In this document: in pieces, positions 22,203-32,112 of the stretch
How the letters are laid out: each line of letters opens with the position of its first letter
Position numbering within the stretch: the first letter of the stretch is position 1
Source of the DNA: a bacterium
GTDB lineage: Bacteria > Zhuqueibacterota > Zhuqueibacteria > Residuimicrobiales > Residuimicrobiaceae
Direction of reading: 5' to 3'
Assembly: GCA_029554865.1 (NCBI GenBank)
Contig: JAKPUX010000073.1
Location: 1-39,881, forward strand
Length of the DNA stretch: 39,881 nt
Notes under the pieces: generated by a model
What the model was told of the DNA's origin: nothing
Seen by the model: the letters and a program-made list of their open reading frames with translations, nothing else
The model's database searches: none
Program-made: the position numbers and the translations under genes

Positions 22203-24206
22203 ATGCAGCACAAAATAGAGTCCGGGCAGGACGCCGGGGGAATCGGAACCGTTTGGCAGCGTCTGGTTTTCCTTCTGTTCGGGGTCGGATCGACCCTCTG
22301 GTTTCTGGTCCGGGTCATCCCCAAGCCCAGCCGGGCCGCCTATCCCTGCATGCGTGCGGCGGCGCCCATCGCCTCCGGCTTTGTGGTCTACCTGATCGGC
22401 CTCGGGGCGTCGGTGACCGCCTTCCGCAAGGCCCGACTCCAGCTGCGCCAGGCCCGCTACGGGCTTGCCCTGCTCCTGGGTTCGGCCGCCCTCTTTTTTC
22501 TCCTTTTCACCATCGTGGCCGATGAAGCCCCCTCTCAGGCGGGGGAAGTAGCTGAGTTCCCCCTGCCGGCGCAGGCCTCACTGACCGACCAGACCCCCAA
22601 TCGTCCGGTCGGTCTCGCCCGGGGCATTTTCCCCGGCCGGGTGGTCTGGGTACACGATCCCGCGGCCACCAACGAAAACGCCAAACCGGCCCTCTACGGC
22701 AGCGGCTGGTTTCTCAGCAAAAACAACAGCCAGTACGTCATCGACAACATGTTCTCCGCCGCCCTGAGATCCCTGACCGGCGATGGCAGTGACCGCGAGG
22801 CCTGGGAATCTGTTTTCAGGTTCTACAACCGAAAGCGCGGCCTGGGTGACCGGGGTTATCAGTCCGGCGAAAAAATCCTCATCAAGACCAACGCCACCAG
22901 TTCATGGGGAGGAAATTACAGCACTTCCGACCTCTCAGCCATGTTCAACGCCAATTATGGCATTTCGGAGACCTCCCCCCAGCTGGTTCTGAGCGTTCTG
23001 CGCCATCTGGTCCGGACGGTGGGCGTCGCCCAGAAGGATATTTATGTCGGCGACCCGATGAAGCACATTTATAAACACTGCTATGAGCTGTGGTACGCCG
23101 AATTCCCCCAGGTCAACTACCTGGACCATGACTATGGAGCTGAGAAGGGAAGGCTCAAGGTGGTGCCCTCCTCATCCGCCTCCCTCGTCTACTCCGACCG
23201 GGGCAGGATCATCAGCACCGGGCCGGACCGGATCTACAAGATCTTCGATGAGGCCTCCTACATGATCAACATCCCGACCCTCAAGGGGCACAAACACGCC
23301 GGGGTCACCATGTTCGCCAAGAATCACTTTGGCTCCCACACCCGCAGCAACGCCAACCATCTTCACAAGGGACTGGTGGCCACAGAGCAGGGTGGCGTTG
23401 TCAACCGTGGAGGCTACGGCCTCTATCGGGTCCAGGTCGACCTTATGAGCCACAAGGTGCTGGGCGGCAAGAACCTCTTTTACCTCATGGACGCGCTCTG
23501 GAGCTCCGATTACGAGATCGGCCCGCCGGTTAAATTCAGGATGCCCCCCTTCAACGACGACTGGACCTCCTCGCTCTTTCTCTCCCTCGATCCCGTTGCC
23601 ATCGAATCGGTCGGCTATGATTTCCTTTTTACAGAGATGGAGCCGAACAGCGGCCATACCTACAGTTTCCCCCGTATGACCGGTGCTGACGACTATCTCC
23701 ATCAGGCAGCGAGCTCCGACAACTGGCCGTCCGGCTTGAGCTACGATCCGGAGAACGACGGAACCCCTATTGCCAGCCTCGGCGTGCATGAGCACTGGAA
23801 CAACAGCGTCGACAAGCAGTATTCGCGCAACCTTGGCACAGGCGAGGGGATCGAGCTGGTCCGGATCGCCAGCGGCACTGGTGTGGAATTGACCTGGGAC
23901 GGTGAGCACGCCCCCGCCGGCTTTGCCCTGCTGCCCAGCTATCCCAATCCCTTCAATGCCTCCGCCACCCTCATCTTCCAGCTTGCACTCCCAGGTGAAG
24001 TCGAGCTGACCATCCATGATATCACTGGCCGGAGGATCGTAACCCTCTTCAGCGGCAGCAGGGAGGCCGGTGAATGCCGGCTGAACTGGGACGGCCGCAG
24101 CCTGGATGGCACCAGTATGCCAAGCGGCACCTATTTCTGCCGCCTGCAGGTCCGGCAGCAAGATGCAGTATATACCGCTTCCCGGCGCATGGCCCTGGTG
24201 CGATGA
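22203..24206 (+). CDS. Membrane-anchored DUF362 protein with C-terminal sorting domain
   Basis: 667 aa with an odd three-part layout. Residues 21-105 hold three membrane helices; about 120-540 is a DUF362 domain (KILIKTNATSSW, YVGDPMKH, MINIPTLKGHKHAGVTMFAKNHFGS); residues 575-667 are a YPNPFN...GEVELTIHD...WDG...SGTYFCRL module of the T9SS/FlgD-like beta-sandwich type. DUF362 proteins are often linked to Fe-S or redox chemistry; the catalytic role is unknown. Start ATG 22203 (AGGAG six bases upstream); the earlier TTG is rejected. The sorting-type C-terminus is usual for secreted FCB proteins but odd behind N-terminal membrane helices. It is paired with the decarboxylase-like gene and followed by a terminator. 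Confidence 0.82.
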   Translation: MQHKIESGQDAGGIGTVWQRLVFLLFGVGSTLWFLVRVIPKPSRAAYPCMRAAAPIASGFVVYLIGLGASVTAFRKARLQLRQARYGLALLLGSAALFFLLFTIVADEAPSQAGEVAEFPLPAQASLTDQTPNRPVGLARGIFPGRVVWVHDPAATNENAKPALYGSGWFLSKNNSQYVIDNMFSAALRSLTGDGSDREAWESVFRFYNRKRGLGDRGYQSGEKILIKTNATSSWGGNYSTSDLSAMFNANYGISETSPQLVLSVLRHLVRTVGVAQKDIYVGDPMKHIYKHCYELWYAEFPQVNYLDHDYGAEKGRLKVVPSSSASLVYSDRGRIISTGPDRIYKIFDEASYMINIPTLKGHKHAGVTMFAKNHFGSHTRSNANHLHKGLVATEQGGVVNRGGYGLYRVQVDLMSHKVLGGKNLFYLMDALWSSDYEIGPPVKFRMPPFNDDWTSSLFLSLDPVAIESVGYDFLFTEMEPNSGHTYSFPRMTGADDYLHQAASSDNWPSGLSYDPENDGTPIASLGVHEHWNNSVDKQYSRNLGTGEGIELVRIASGTGVELTWDGEHAPAGFALLPSYPNPFNASATLIFQLALPGEVELTIHDITGRRIVTLFSGSREAGECRLNWDGRSLDGTSMPSGTYFCRLQVRQQDAVYTASRRMALVR

Positions 24207-24225
24207 AGCAAATGCGCACAAAAAC

Positions 24226-24249
24226 AAGCCCGGGAATCCGGGCTTTTTT
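24226..24249 (+). terminator. Rho-independent terminator after the DUF362 gene
   Basis: AAGCCCGG pairs with CCGGGCTT around GAAT, followed by a T tract. The reverse strand also has T-rich sequence after the stem (TTGTTTTTG), so it may also end the convergent pntB transcript. Confidence 0.88.
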
Positions 24250-24291
24250 GTGCAGCGTCGAGAGCAAAATGCACCACCAGGTATCGTTTTC

Positions 24292-25665
24292 CTACTCCTG
24301 CGAGAATTCGGCGATGAGGGCCTGGATCGAAGCCTTGGCATCGCCGAAGAGCATGCGGGTGTTTTGTTTGAAGAAGAGGGGATTCTCCACGCCGGCGAAA
24401 CCTGGACGCATGCTGCGTTTAAGCACGATGACCGTGCGGGATTTGTCCACCTCAATGATGGGCATGCCCCACAGGGGCGAGGAGGGATCCTCCCTGGCGG
24501 CCGGATTGACGACATCATTAGCCCCGATGACCACACAGACGTCGATGTTGGGCATCTTGGGATTGACGGCATCGGCTTCCATGAGCTCGTCGTAGGAAAC
24601 GTTGGCCTCCGCGAGCAGCACATTCATGTGGCCGGGCATGCGGCCCGCCACCGGATGGATGCCGTAGAGGACCTCAGCGCCGTTCTTGCGGAGAAGGTCG
24701 CCGAGTTCGCGAACAGCCTGTTGCGCCTGTGAAACAGCCAGTCCATAGCCGGGCACAAATACCACCGAAGAGGCGGCCTCCAGAATCAGATAGGCCTCTT
24801 CGACTGTCAGGGGCCGGATTTCACCGCTGACCGCCGCCCCTTGACTGGAGGTGGTGGCGCCGAATCCGCCGAAGAGGACGTTGGTAAAGGAGCGGTTCAT
24901 CGCCTTGCACATGAGAATGGCGAGAATGAATCCCGAGGCCCCGTCGAGAGTGCCGGCGACGATGAGAAGCTGGTTGTCAAGGACGAAGCCAAGGGCTGCT
25001 GCCGAGAGTCCGGCATAGGAGTTCAGGATGGCGATGACGGTGGGCATATCAGCGCCGCCGATGCCCATAACGAGCAAAAATCCGAAGAGAAGCGCGGCTG
25101 CGACCAGCACCGGCAGGAAATAAGGGTTGGTGGGATTGACGACCAGTCCGATGGCCGCGCCCAGGGCCACAGCCACTACCAGGCCGCTGACGATGTTGCG
25201 GCCCTTGTAGACCAGTGGCTTGCCGGAGATCATCTCCTGCAGCTTGAGAAAGGCGATGGTCGAACCGGTGAAGGTCAGATATCCCAGCAGCATTTCGGCG
25301 GCCAAAACCACCATGGTGAAGGTGTCGATCCCGGGCAGACGCTGATAGTACTCCGCCGTGCCGACCAGGGCGACGGCGAGCGAACCGAAGGCGTGAGACA
25401 TGGCCGTCCGCTGCGGCACGGCGGTCATCGGCAGCTTGAGGGCAATGGGTATGCCGATGAGGGTGCCGACGGCGATGGCGATGAGGACCAGATCGAGATG
25501 CTGGGTCTTGTAAGCGATCATGGTCGCGATCACTGCAATGAGCATGCCCAGGCTTCCGGCCCAGTTGCCGTGGCGAGAGGTTTTAACCTCGCCCATCCAC
25601 TTGAGGGAGAGGATGAAAAGGACCGCAGCGAGGAGGTAAAGGTAACCGACGATGTGGGCTATCAT
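24292..25665 (-). CDS. pntB: NAD(P) transhydrogenase subunit beta
   Basis: 457 aa, full length. It holds the second half of the proton channel (about nine membrane helices, residues 1-265) and the NADP-binding domain III (about 275-457): VPGYGLAVSQAQ, GIHPVAGRMPGHMNVLLAEA, VVIGANDVVNPAA and the final RSMRPGFAGVENPLF. The enzyme uses the proton gradient to make NADPH from NADH. The start overlaps the stop of the preceding pntA C-terminal gene by four bases (ATGA). An intact pntB is a sign that the operon is still under selection despite the frameshift upstream. Confidence 0.96.
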   Translation of the reverse strand: MIAHIVGYLYLLAAVLFILSLKWMGEVKTSRHGNWAGSLGMLIAVIATMIAYKTQHLDLVLIAIAVGTLIGIPIALKLPMTAVPQRTAMSHAFGSLAVALVGTAEYYQRLPGIDTFTMVVLAAEMLLGYLTFTGSTIAFLKLQEMISGKPLVYKGRNIVSGLVVAVALGAAIGLVVNPTNPYFLPVLVAAALLFGFLLVMGIGGADMPTVIAILNSYAGLSAAALGFVLDNQLLIVAGTLDGASGFILAILMCKAMNRSFTNVLFGGFGATTSSQGAAVSGEIRPLTVEEAYLILEAASSVVFVPGYGLAVSQAQQAVRELGDLLRKNGAEVLYGIHPVAGRMPGHMNVLLAEANVSYDELMEADAVNPKMPNIDVCVVIGANDVVNPAAREDPSSPLWGMPIIEVDKSRTVIVLKRSMRPGFAGVENPLFFKQNTRMLFGDAKASIQALIAEFSQE

Positions 25666-25970
25666 TTGGCGTCTCCTCCCTGATCCTTCCTGAACATGCG
25701 CAGAATGCGCTCTGTGATCATGAAGCCGCTGATGACGTTGGTGGCTGCCAGAGCGACGGCGATGGTCGCAAAGATCATAATCATCCGGTTTTTGGGCTCA
25801 GCCATGACAATCAGCGCCGCGACTACGGAGACCGAGGAGATGGCGTTGGTCAGGGACATCAGCGGGGTATGCAGCAGCTTTGAGACCCGCCGGATCAGGC
25901 CCAATCCCAAAAAAACCGCCAGCATGAAGATAAGCAGGTTGATGTAAAGCGGTGTCGTTTGACCATGCAT
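25662..25970 (-). CDS. NAD(P) transhydrogenase subunit alpha, C-terminal membrane part (PntAB)
   Basis: 102 aa with about three membrane helices (about 9-26, 42-57, 63-85). It corresponds to the membrane part of E. coli PntA, encoded separately here, as in many three-gene transhydrogenases (PntAA, PntAB, PntB). The segment TPLMSLTNAISSV is the family hallmark in the channel. It lies 45 nt after the frameshifted pntAA stop and overlaps pntB by four bases. Confidence 0.93.
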   Translation of the reverse strand: MHGQTTPLYINLLIFMLAVFLGLGLIRRVSKLLHTPLMSLTNAISSVSVVAALIVMAEPKNRMIMIFATIAVALAATNVISGFMITERILRMFRKDQGGDAK

Positions 25971-26015
25971 GGGATAATTCCTCCAGGATGCGCAACATAA
26001 AAACGTGCCGGTTTT

Positions 26016-27154
<1,139 letters not shown>

Positions 27155-27193
27155 CGGATGCTCTCCTCTGCGAAGGCATGAAAGGAAAACCGT

Positions 27194-27222
27194 TTGACTT
27201 CATGGCTGGAGATGCCTATATT
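27194..27222 (+). promoter_or_regulatory. Sigma-70-type promoter of the small lipoprotein gene
   Basis: TTGACT (27194-27199), exact 17-bp spacer, TATATT (27217-27222). The start near 27229 gives a leader of about 20 nt. It lies in the 94-bp gap shared with the divergent pnt operon, whose own promoter I could not define. Confidence 0.78.
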
Positions 27223-27248
27223 CTGGCATCCATATTTAAAGGGAACAG

Positions 27249-27617
27249 ATGAACCGGATAAAGATGATGGCACTGCTGGCCGCGCTTGCGCTCGGCCTCG
27301 CCTGTGTAAAAAAGGAACCCGCCCTGCCGTCGAGCCAGATCGAGCAGTTCGCCAAAGTTTATATCGGATATCTGACCATCTGCATGAGCGATACGGCCCA
27401 TGCCGAAGCGCGTACAGCCTATCTGCAGAGCGAACTCGACCGGCACCAGATGAGCCGCACCGAATTTGAACGCATACGGCAGGGGCTGGAAGCCGATCCT
27501 CAGGCCTTCATCGATCTGCTCAACCGCATCGAGGCCGGACTGGAGGTCAAACCGGCGAGAAAAGCCCCTCCCCAGGAGGTCTATCCGGCCGGCCAAGCCG
27601 TGCCTATCGTGCGCTGA
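27249..27617 (+). CDS. Small lipoprotein of unknown function
   Basis: 122 aa. A lipoprotein signal MNRIKMMALLAALALG with lipobox LACV (Cys about 19); the next residues are VKKEP, so there is no Asp at +2 in an E. coli sense. The mature part is helical (residues about 30-100, many Glu/Arg/Leu) with one Cys (TICMS). The C-terminal 20 residues are Pro-rich. AGGG lies six bases before ATG. Divergent from pnt, convergent with uvrC. I do not recognise it; it could be a periplasmic chaperone-like or adaptor protein. Confidence 0.72.
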   Translation: MNRIKMMALLAALALGLACVKKEPALPSSQIEQFAKVYIGYLTICMSDTAHAEARTAYLQSELDRHQMSRTEFERIRQGLEADPQAFIDLLNRIEAGLEVKPARKAPPQEVYPAGQAVPIVR

Positions 27618-27645
27618 TCAGCTGCCTCTCCCCCGCCGGCCCTTT

Positions 27646-29511
27646 CTATCCTCCGCTGCCCGCCTCGCCTGGATGATAGTGACGCCAGATGGTTTCAGCC
27701 AGCCTGGGCGGCATGCCCGCACGGCTGCTCAACTCCTCCACACCAGCCTCCCTGATCTTCTTCACCGATTTGAACGACTTGAGCAGGGCATCCCTTCTCG
27801 CCTTGCCGATTCCCGGAATCGATTCCAGTTCCGAAACCAGGGTCCTGCGCTTGCGCAGGGAGCGATGAAAGGTGACTGCAAAGCGGTGGGCCTCATCGCG
27901 CACCCGCTGCAGTAGACGCAGGCCCGAGCTGTCGCGGCGGATATAACGGGAATCGGATTCGCCCGGCATAAAGACCTCGTCCAGCCTCTTGGCAAGGGCG
28001 GCGATCGGCTGGCCGGCGATCTCCAGGGCGGCGAGGGCTTCAAGCGCTGCGTTCAACTGTCCCTTGCCCCCGTCAATGAGAATCAGGTCGGGGAAGGCTT
28101 GTCCCTCGCTCTTCAGGCGGCTGTACCGGCGGCCCACGGCTTCGCGCATCATCGCAAAATCATCCGGGGTGGATTTGGTGCGGATGCGGAAATGACGATA
28201 GTCGCTGCGGTGCGCCTTGCCGTTGACGAAACAGACCATCGAGGCGACCGGATCGGTTCCCTGAATATTGGAAATATCAAACGCCTCGATACGCATCGGA
28301 AGTTTTTCCAAGAGCAGATCCTTCTGCAGGGCCTTGACTGAACCGGCCGTAAAATCCTGGGCCTTTTCGCGCTGCAGCTGCATCTCCTGGAGGAGCAGTC
28401 TGGCATTGCGGTCGCACATCCTGAGGAGCTGGGCCTTTTCGCCGCGCAGGGGGGCGATGAGATCCACTGCGCCATTACGCTTGTCCGACAGCCAACTCCT
28501 GATCGGGGCCGCCTCATCCCCCAGCGGGGCCGGCAGAAGAATCTCGAACGGCACGTACTCGCGGGTGATATAGTACTGCTTGATAAAGGCGGCGGTGACG
28601 GCCGTAAGATCTTCCTCAGCGATACCGTTGAGAAAGAAGTGCTGGCGTCCGATTATCTTGCCCTCGCGCACCTGAAAGACGACGCAGCAGGCATCGCCGT
28701 CCTCGGTCGCAATCGCGATGATATCCCGGTCACGCAAGGCGGGATCGAGCACCTTCTGGCGCTGGTGAAAGTTCTGTACTGCAAGCAGCTGGTCGCGCAG
28801 GCGTGCCGCTTCCTCGAAACGGCGGTCGGCTGCGGCGGCGTGCATCTCCCGGGTCATGGCCTCGACCACGGCTGTGCTTTTACCTTCTATGAAAGCCACG
28901 ATGAAATCAATGGTTTTCTGGTATTCCTCACGTGAAACATGACCCTCACAGGGACCATGGCATTTCTTGATGTGATAGTTGAGGCAAACCCGGAATTTGT
29001 GCTGTCGAATGCTCTCTTCGGTCAGAGCGAGGTTGCATGAGCGCAAAGGGAAGAGCTGCTTGACGGTCTTGAGCAGTTCGCGCATCGGATAGACGTCGGT
29101 ATAAGGGCCGAAATAGCGCGAGCCGTCGCGGATGATCTTGCGGGTTGGAAAGATGCGCGGGAAGGTCTCGTTGGTGACGCGTATATACGGGAAACTTTTA
29201 TCGTCCTTGAGATTGATGTTGTAGCGGGGTTTGTACTCCTTGACCAGGTTGGATTCGAGGATGAGGGCTTCCACCTCCGAATCGGTGATGATGGTCTCAA
29301 AGTCGGCGATATGGCTGACCAGTTTGGCGGTTTTGGCGTCGAGAGGACGGTGTTCCTGGAAATAGGAGCGCACCCGGTTGCGCAGCACCTTGGCCTTGCC
29401 GACGTAGATGACTTCTCCGCGCCTGTTCTTGAACAGATAGACGCCTGGCTTTTTAGCGAGCAAGTCCAGTTTTTCGAGAACGTTCTTTGGCACGGAATCG
29501 GTCATAGTCAT
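27646..29511 (-). CDS. uvrC: Excinuclease ABC subunit C
   Basis: 621 aa, normal length. UvrC makes both incisions in nucleotide excision repair. Domains: GIY-YIG nuclease at the N-terminus (GVYLFKN...VIYVGKAKVLRNRVRSYF), the Cys-rich region C-N-Y-H-I-K-K-C-H-G-P-C (residues about 160-190), the UVR motif, the RNase-H-like C-terminal nuclease (ILIDGGKGQL, then D and H residues) and a tandem helix-hairpin-helix end (SIPGIGKARRDALL). The start is ATG 29511 or 29505, with no strong ribosome site. It lies 35 nt behind the ClpX-like gene on the same strand. Confidence 0.95.
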   Translation of the reverse strand: MTMTDSVPKNVLEKLDLLAKKPGVYLFKNRRGEVIYVGKAKVLRNRVRSYFQEHRPLDAKTAKLVSHIADFETIITDSEVEALILESNLVKEYKPRYNINLKDDKSFPYIRVTNETFPRIFPTRKIIRDGSRYFGPYTDVYPMRELLKTVKQLFPLRSCNLALTEESIRQHKFRVCLNYHIKKCHGPCEGHVSREEYQKTIDFIVAFIEGKSTAVVEAMTREMHAAAADRRFEEAARLRDQLLAVQNFHQRQKVLDPALRDRDIIAIATEDGDACCVVFQVREGKIIGRQHFFLNGIAEEDLTAVTAAFIKQYYITREYVPFEILLPAPLGDEAAPIRSWLSDKRNGAVDLIAPLRGEKAQLLRMCDRNARLLLQEMQLQREKAQDFTAGSVKALQKDLLLEKLPMRIEAFDISNIQGTDPVASMVCFVNGKAHRSDYRHFRIRTKSTPDDFAMMREAVGRRYSRLKSEGQAFPDLILIDGGKGQLNAALEALAALEIAGQPIAALAKRLDEVFMPGESDSRYIRRDSSGLRLLQRVRDEAHRFAVTFHRSLRKRRTLVSELESIPGIGKARRDALLKSFKSVKKIREAGVEELSSRAGMPPRLAETIWRHYHPGEAGSGG

Positions 29512-29546
29512 CCGTATGCTTGGCAACCGGGTCGCTGGTGAAGGTA

Positions 29547-31073
29547 CTAGTGCTTCTTGCCGTAGGACTGTTTTATCATCTCCTCCAGCCGCGACTTGGG
29601 ATCTCGGACGATATCGCTGTCCACGGTAAAATTGTCGCAGCCGAGCAGGCGCAAGCCATATTCATAATCGTGCAGCAGATCGCTGCACACCTCTTCCAGA
29701 TTTTTGCCCTCCCCGGATGCTCTTTGCCTGAGCAGTTCAAGCGCCTCGCCGGTGAAGGTGATGACGATGCCGTTGCTGGCGAGGAAGCGTTTCTGGAAGG
29801 CCTTGAGGTAGTGTTGGGTGAGAAGGCGATCCAGTTCTCCCTGCGGATTGTCCACCAGGGCAGGGGTGACGGTGAACTCGGTGATGGTAGTGTCCGGGAG
29901 TGTTTTCTCGAATTTGAGCAAGAGACGGTCGACCACGCTCACGAGGCCGCGCGCACCTGTATGTTCCTCGTTGGCCAGCTCCGCAATGCGGCGCAAGGCC
30001 TCCTCCTCAAATTCGATATGGATATCATAGGAGCGGAAGTCCCGCCTTTTACCTTGAATAACCGTACTGTTGGGATTTCCGAGGATGCGGAAGAGACCCT
30101 CGACATCGAGATCATTGAGGGTCACGGTTACCGGAAGGCGGCCGACGAATTCGGATTCAAAGCCGAAGCGGATGAGGTCTTCTGAACGCAGCTTGCGCAG
30201 GATTTCCGTGTCCGCTGCTGAAGCAGGCAGCTCCTCCTCCACGCCCCGGAAGCCGATCGGCTGCTGGTTGAGGCGGCGGCGAATGATATCCGGCAGGGTC
30301 GAAAAGGCCCCGCTCATGACGAAGAGGATGTTGCGGGTATTGACCTTTTTACGCGCGACCTTGCCGGTGCGCTGGGCCTCCATGGCCGCCTCCATCTGGG
30401 CGGCGAGATCGTGAGGGGTCTTGAGGTCGACCTCGGACTCTTCCATCAGTTTGAGCAGGTTGCGCTGCACCCCGGAGCGAGAGACATCGGGGCCGATGCT
30501 GTTGCCGGAAGAGGCAATCTTGTCGATTTCATCCAGATAGATAATGCCGTATTCGGCCAGCTTGAGATCCCCATTGGCTTCGCGGACCAGGTCGCGTACC
30601 AGCTCCTCGACATCTCCGCCGACATAGCCGGTCTCGCTGAATTTGGTGGCATCGCCCTTGACGAAGGGCACGCCGATCTTTTTAGCGATCAGTTTGATCA
30701 GATAGGTCTTGCCGACGCCGGTGGGGCCGATCATCAGCACGTTGCTTTTAATATTTCCGACCAGCTCCTCCACCCCGTCGGTGCGGGTTTCCAGCTTCAT
30801 GCGATTGAAGTGGGTGCAGATCTTGGTGGCGAGCACCTCAATAGCCTCGTCCTGCCCGACGACATACTGCTGCAGATAGGCCTCGAGTTCGGAGGGCTTG
30901 AGATTGAAATGGACCGGACTGGTGAAATCCTTTTTCTCGCCCTCGGGGGGCGGAGTCTGGCCATTCAGATCGGGCTCGGGGGGAATGACCACCCGGTCGC
31001 CGTATTTTTCCTTGAGAAACTCGTTGACATCCCGGCGCAGTTGATCCGGGGTGGGGATTTTCGAATCTGACAT
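29547..31073 (-). CDS. ClpX-like AAA+ unfoldase without the zinc-binding domain
   Basis: 508 aa. The AAA+ core is ClpX-type: Walker A GPTGVGKT (116-123), Walker B IIYLDEID (177-184), the GYVG pore loop (149-152), GFESEFVGRLP (304-314), sensor-2 GARGL (373-377), and an IGF tripeptide (273-275) where ClpX has its ClpP-docking loop. The N-terminus is a 55-residue charged, Pro-rich stretch with no CxxC zinc finger (ClpX's substrate/adaptor domain). After residue 410 an extra domain of about 100 residues follows, unlike E. coli ClpX. So it probably unfolds a distinct set of proteins, with or without ClpP. No clpP is nearby; neighbours are nadC and uvrC. Confidence 0.88.
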   Translation of the reverse strand: MSDSKIPTPDQLRRDVNEFLKEKYGDRVVIPPEPDLNGQTPPPEGEKKDFTSPVHFNLKPSELEAYLQQYVVGQDEAIEVLATKICTHFNRMKLETRTDGVEELVGNIKSNVLMIGPTGVGKTYLIKLIAKKIGVPFVKGDATKFSETGYVGGDVEELVRDLVREANGDLKLAEYGIIYLDEIDKIASSGNSIGPDVSRSGVQRNLLKLMEESEVDLKTPHDLAAQMEAAMEAQRTGKVARKKVNTRNILFVMSGAFSTLPDIIRRRLNQQPIGFRGVEEELPASAADTEILRKLRSEDLIRFGFESEFVGRLPVTVTLNDLDVEGLFRILGNPNSTVIQGKRRDFRSYDIHIEFEEEALRRIAELANEEHTGARGLVSVVDRLLLKFEKTLPDTTITEFTVTPALVDNPQGELDRLLTQHYLKAFQKRFLASNGIVITFTGEALELLRQRASGEGKNLEEVCSDLLHDYEYGLRLLGCDNFTVDSDIVRDPKSRLEEMIKQSYGKKH

Positions 31074-31249
31074 AATGCTTTCCTTTCAGAGCGCCTTGTT
31101 GCGCCGCTGAAGTTTAACATCGACTGGAAAGTCTTTGTTCCTGCCTGCTGCAGAGCTCAGAGCGCCATGCCGAATCTTGCACCCCGTACAGAAAGGCGGT
31201 GGTGCCTCGATGCCGCGCGCCGGCGGCACATCCTGCCTTCCCAGCTGCA

Positions 31250-32107
31250 TCACCCCTGCAGCAGGTCGAGGCTGATATCGAGCACGCGGGCTGAGTGGGT
31301 GAGGCTGCCACTGCTGATGAAATCGACGCCGGTGCGGGCGATGGCGGCGACGCTCTCGAGGGTGACATTTCCCGAGGCCTCGAGGGGAATTCTGCCTGAG
31401 ACCCGTTCAACCGCCTCGTGCATGAGATCCAGGCTCATGTTGTCGAGCATGATCCGGTCCACTCTGAGGGCGACTGCCTCCTCCACTTCTGCCAGGGTGC
31501 GGGTTTCAACCTCGATTTCGGCCTGAAAGCCCATACGTTGAGCATAGGCCCGGCAGCGTTCCACTGCCGGAGTAATACCGCCGGAGGCGATGACATGGTT
31601 GTCCTTGATGAGGAACATGTCATGGAGACCCATGCGGTGGTTGACGCCGCCACCGCAGCGCACGGCATATTTTTCAAGCAGCCGCCAGCCCGGAGTCGTC
31701 TTGCGGGTATCGAGGATGCGTGCGCGGGTGCCGGCGACAGCGTCGGTGAAGCGGCGGGTCAGGGTAGCGATGCCGGAGAGGCGGCCGAGAAAATTGAGGG
31801 CGGTCCGTTCCGCCACCAGCAGGCTGCCGGCCTCCCCCTTGACCTCCATGAGGATGTCGCCCTTGCGGACGCGGTCGCCGTCCCTGATGAAGGGGTGTCC
31901 GGTGAGCTCGGGATCGACGGCAGCGAGGGTCATGCGGGCGATGTCGAGGCCGGCGACAGTCCCCTCCGCCTTGGCAAGGAAGATGCCACGGCAAGGCCCG
32001 GCGGCGTCGGCGATGGCAGCGCTGGTGATGTCGCCGCGATCGGCCAGATCCTCGGTCAGGGCCATGCGGATGAGCTCCGCAGCTGCCGCTCTGATCTCTT
32101 CATCCAT
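31250..32107 (-). CDS. nadC: Nicotinate-nucleotide pyrophosphorylase (carboxylating)
   Basis: 285 aa. NadC turns quinolinate and PRPP into nicotinate mononucleotide in NAD synthesis. Motifs: EDLADRGDITS, LNFLGRLSGIATLT, DTRKTTPGWR, the PRPP/quinolinate region KYAVRCGGGVNHRMGLHDMFLIKDNH, and the late LEASGNV...DFISSGSLTHS. ATG 32116 overlaps the TPR-gene stop (ATGA) but has AAAGGA almost touching it; ATG 32107 has 8 nt spacing, so I use that. The neighbours share no obvious pathway. 176 nt separate it from the ClpX-like gene; I see no clear promoter in that gap. Confidence 0.95.
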   Translation of the reverse strand: MDEEIRAAAAELIRMALTEDLADRGDITSAAIADAAGPCRGIFLAKAEGTVAGLDIARMTLAAVDPELTGHPFIRDGDRVRKGDILMEVKGEAGSLLVAERTALNFLGRLSGIATLTRRFTDAVAGTRARILDTRKTTPGWRLLEKYAVRCGGGVNHRMGLHDMFLIKDNHVIASGGITPAVERCRAYAQRMGFQAEIEVETRTLAEVEEAVALRVDRIMLDNMSLDLMHEAVERVSGRIPLEASGNVTLESVAAIARTGVDFISSGSLTHSARVLDISLDLLQG

Positions 32108-32112
32108 GTATA

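Noticed and set aside
31074-31249. A hidden small gene or promoter between nadC and the ClpX-like gene
   Set aside because: The short frames there lack ribosome sites and family resemblance, and no convincing -35/-10 pair with correct spacing was found.
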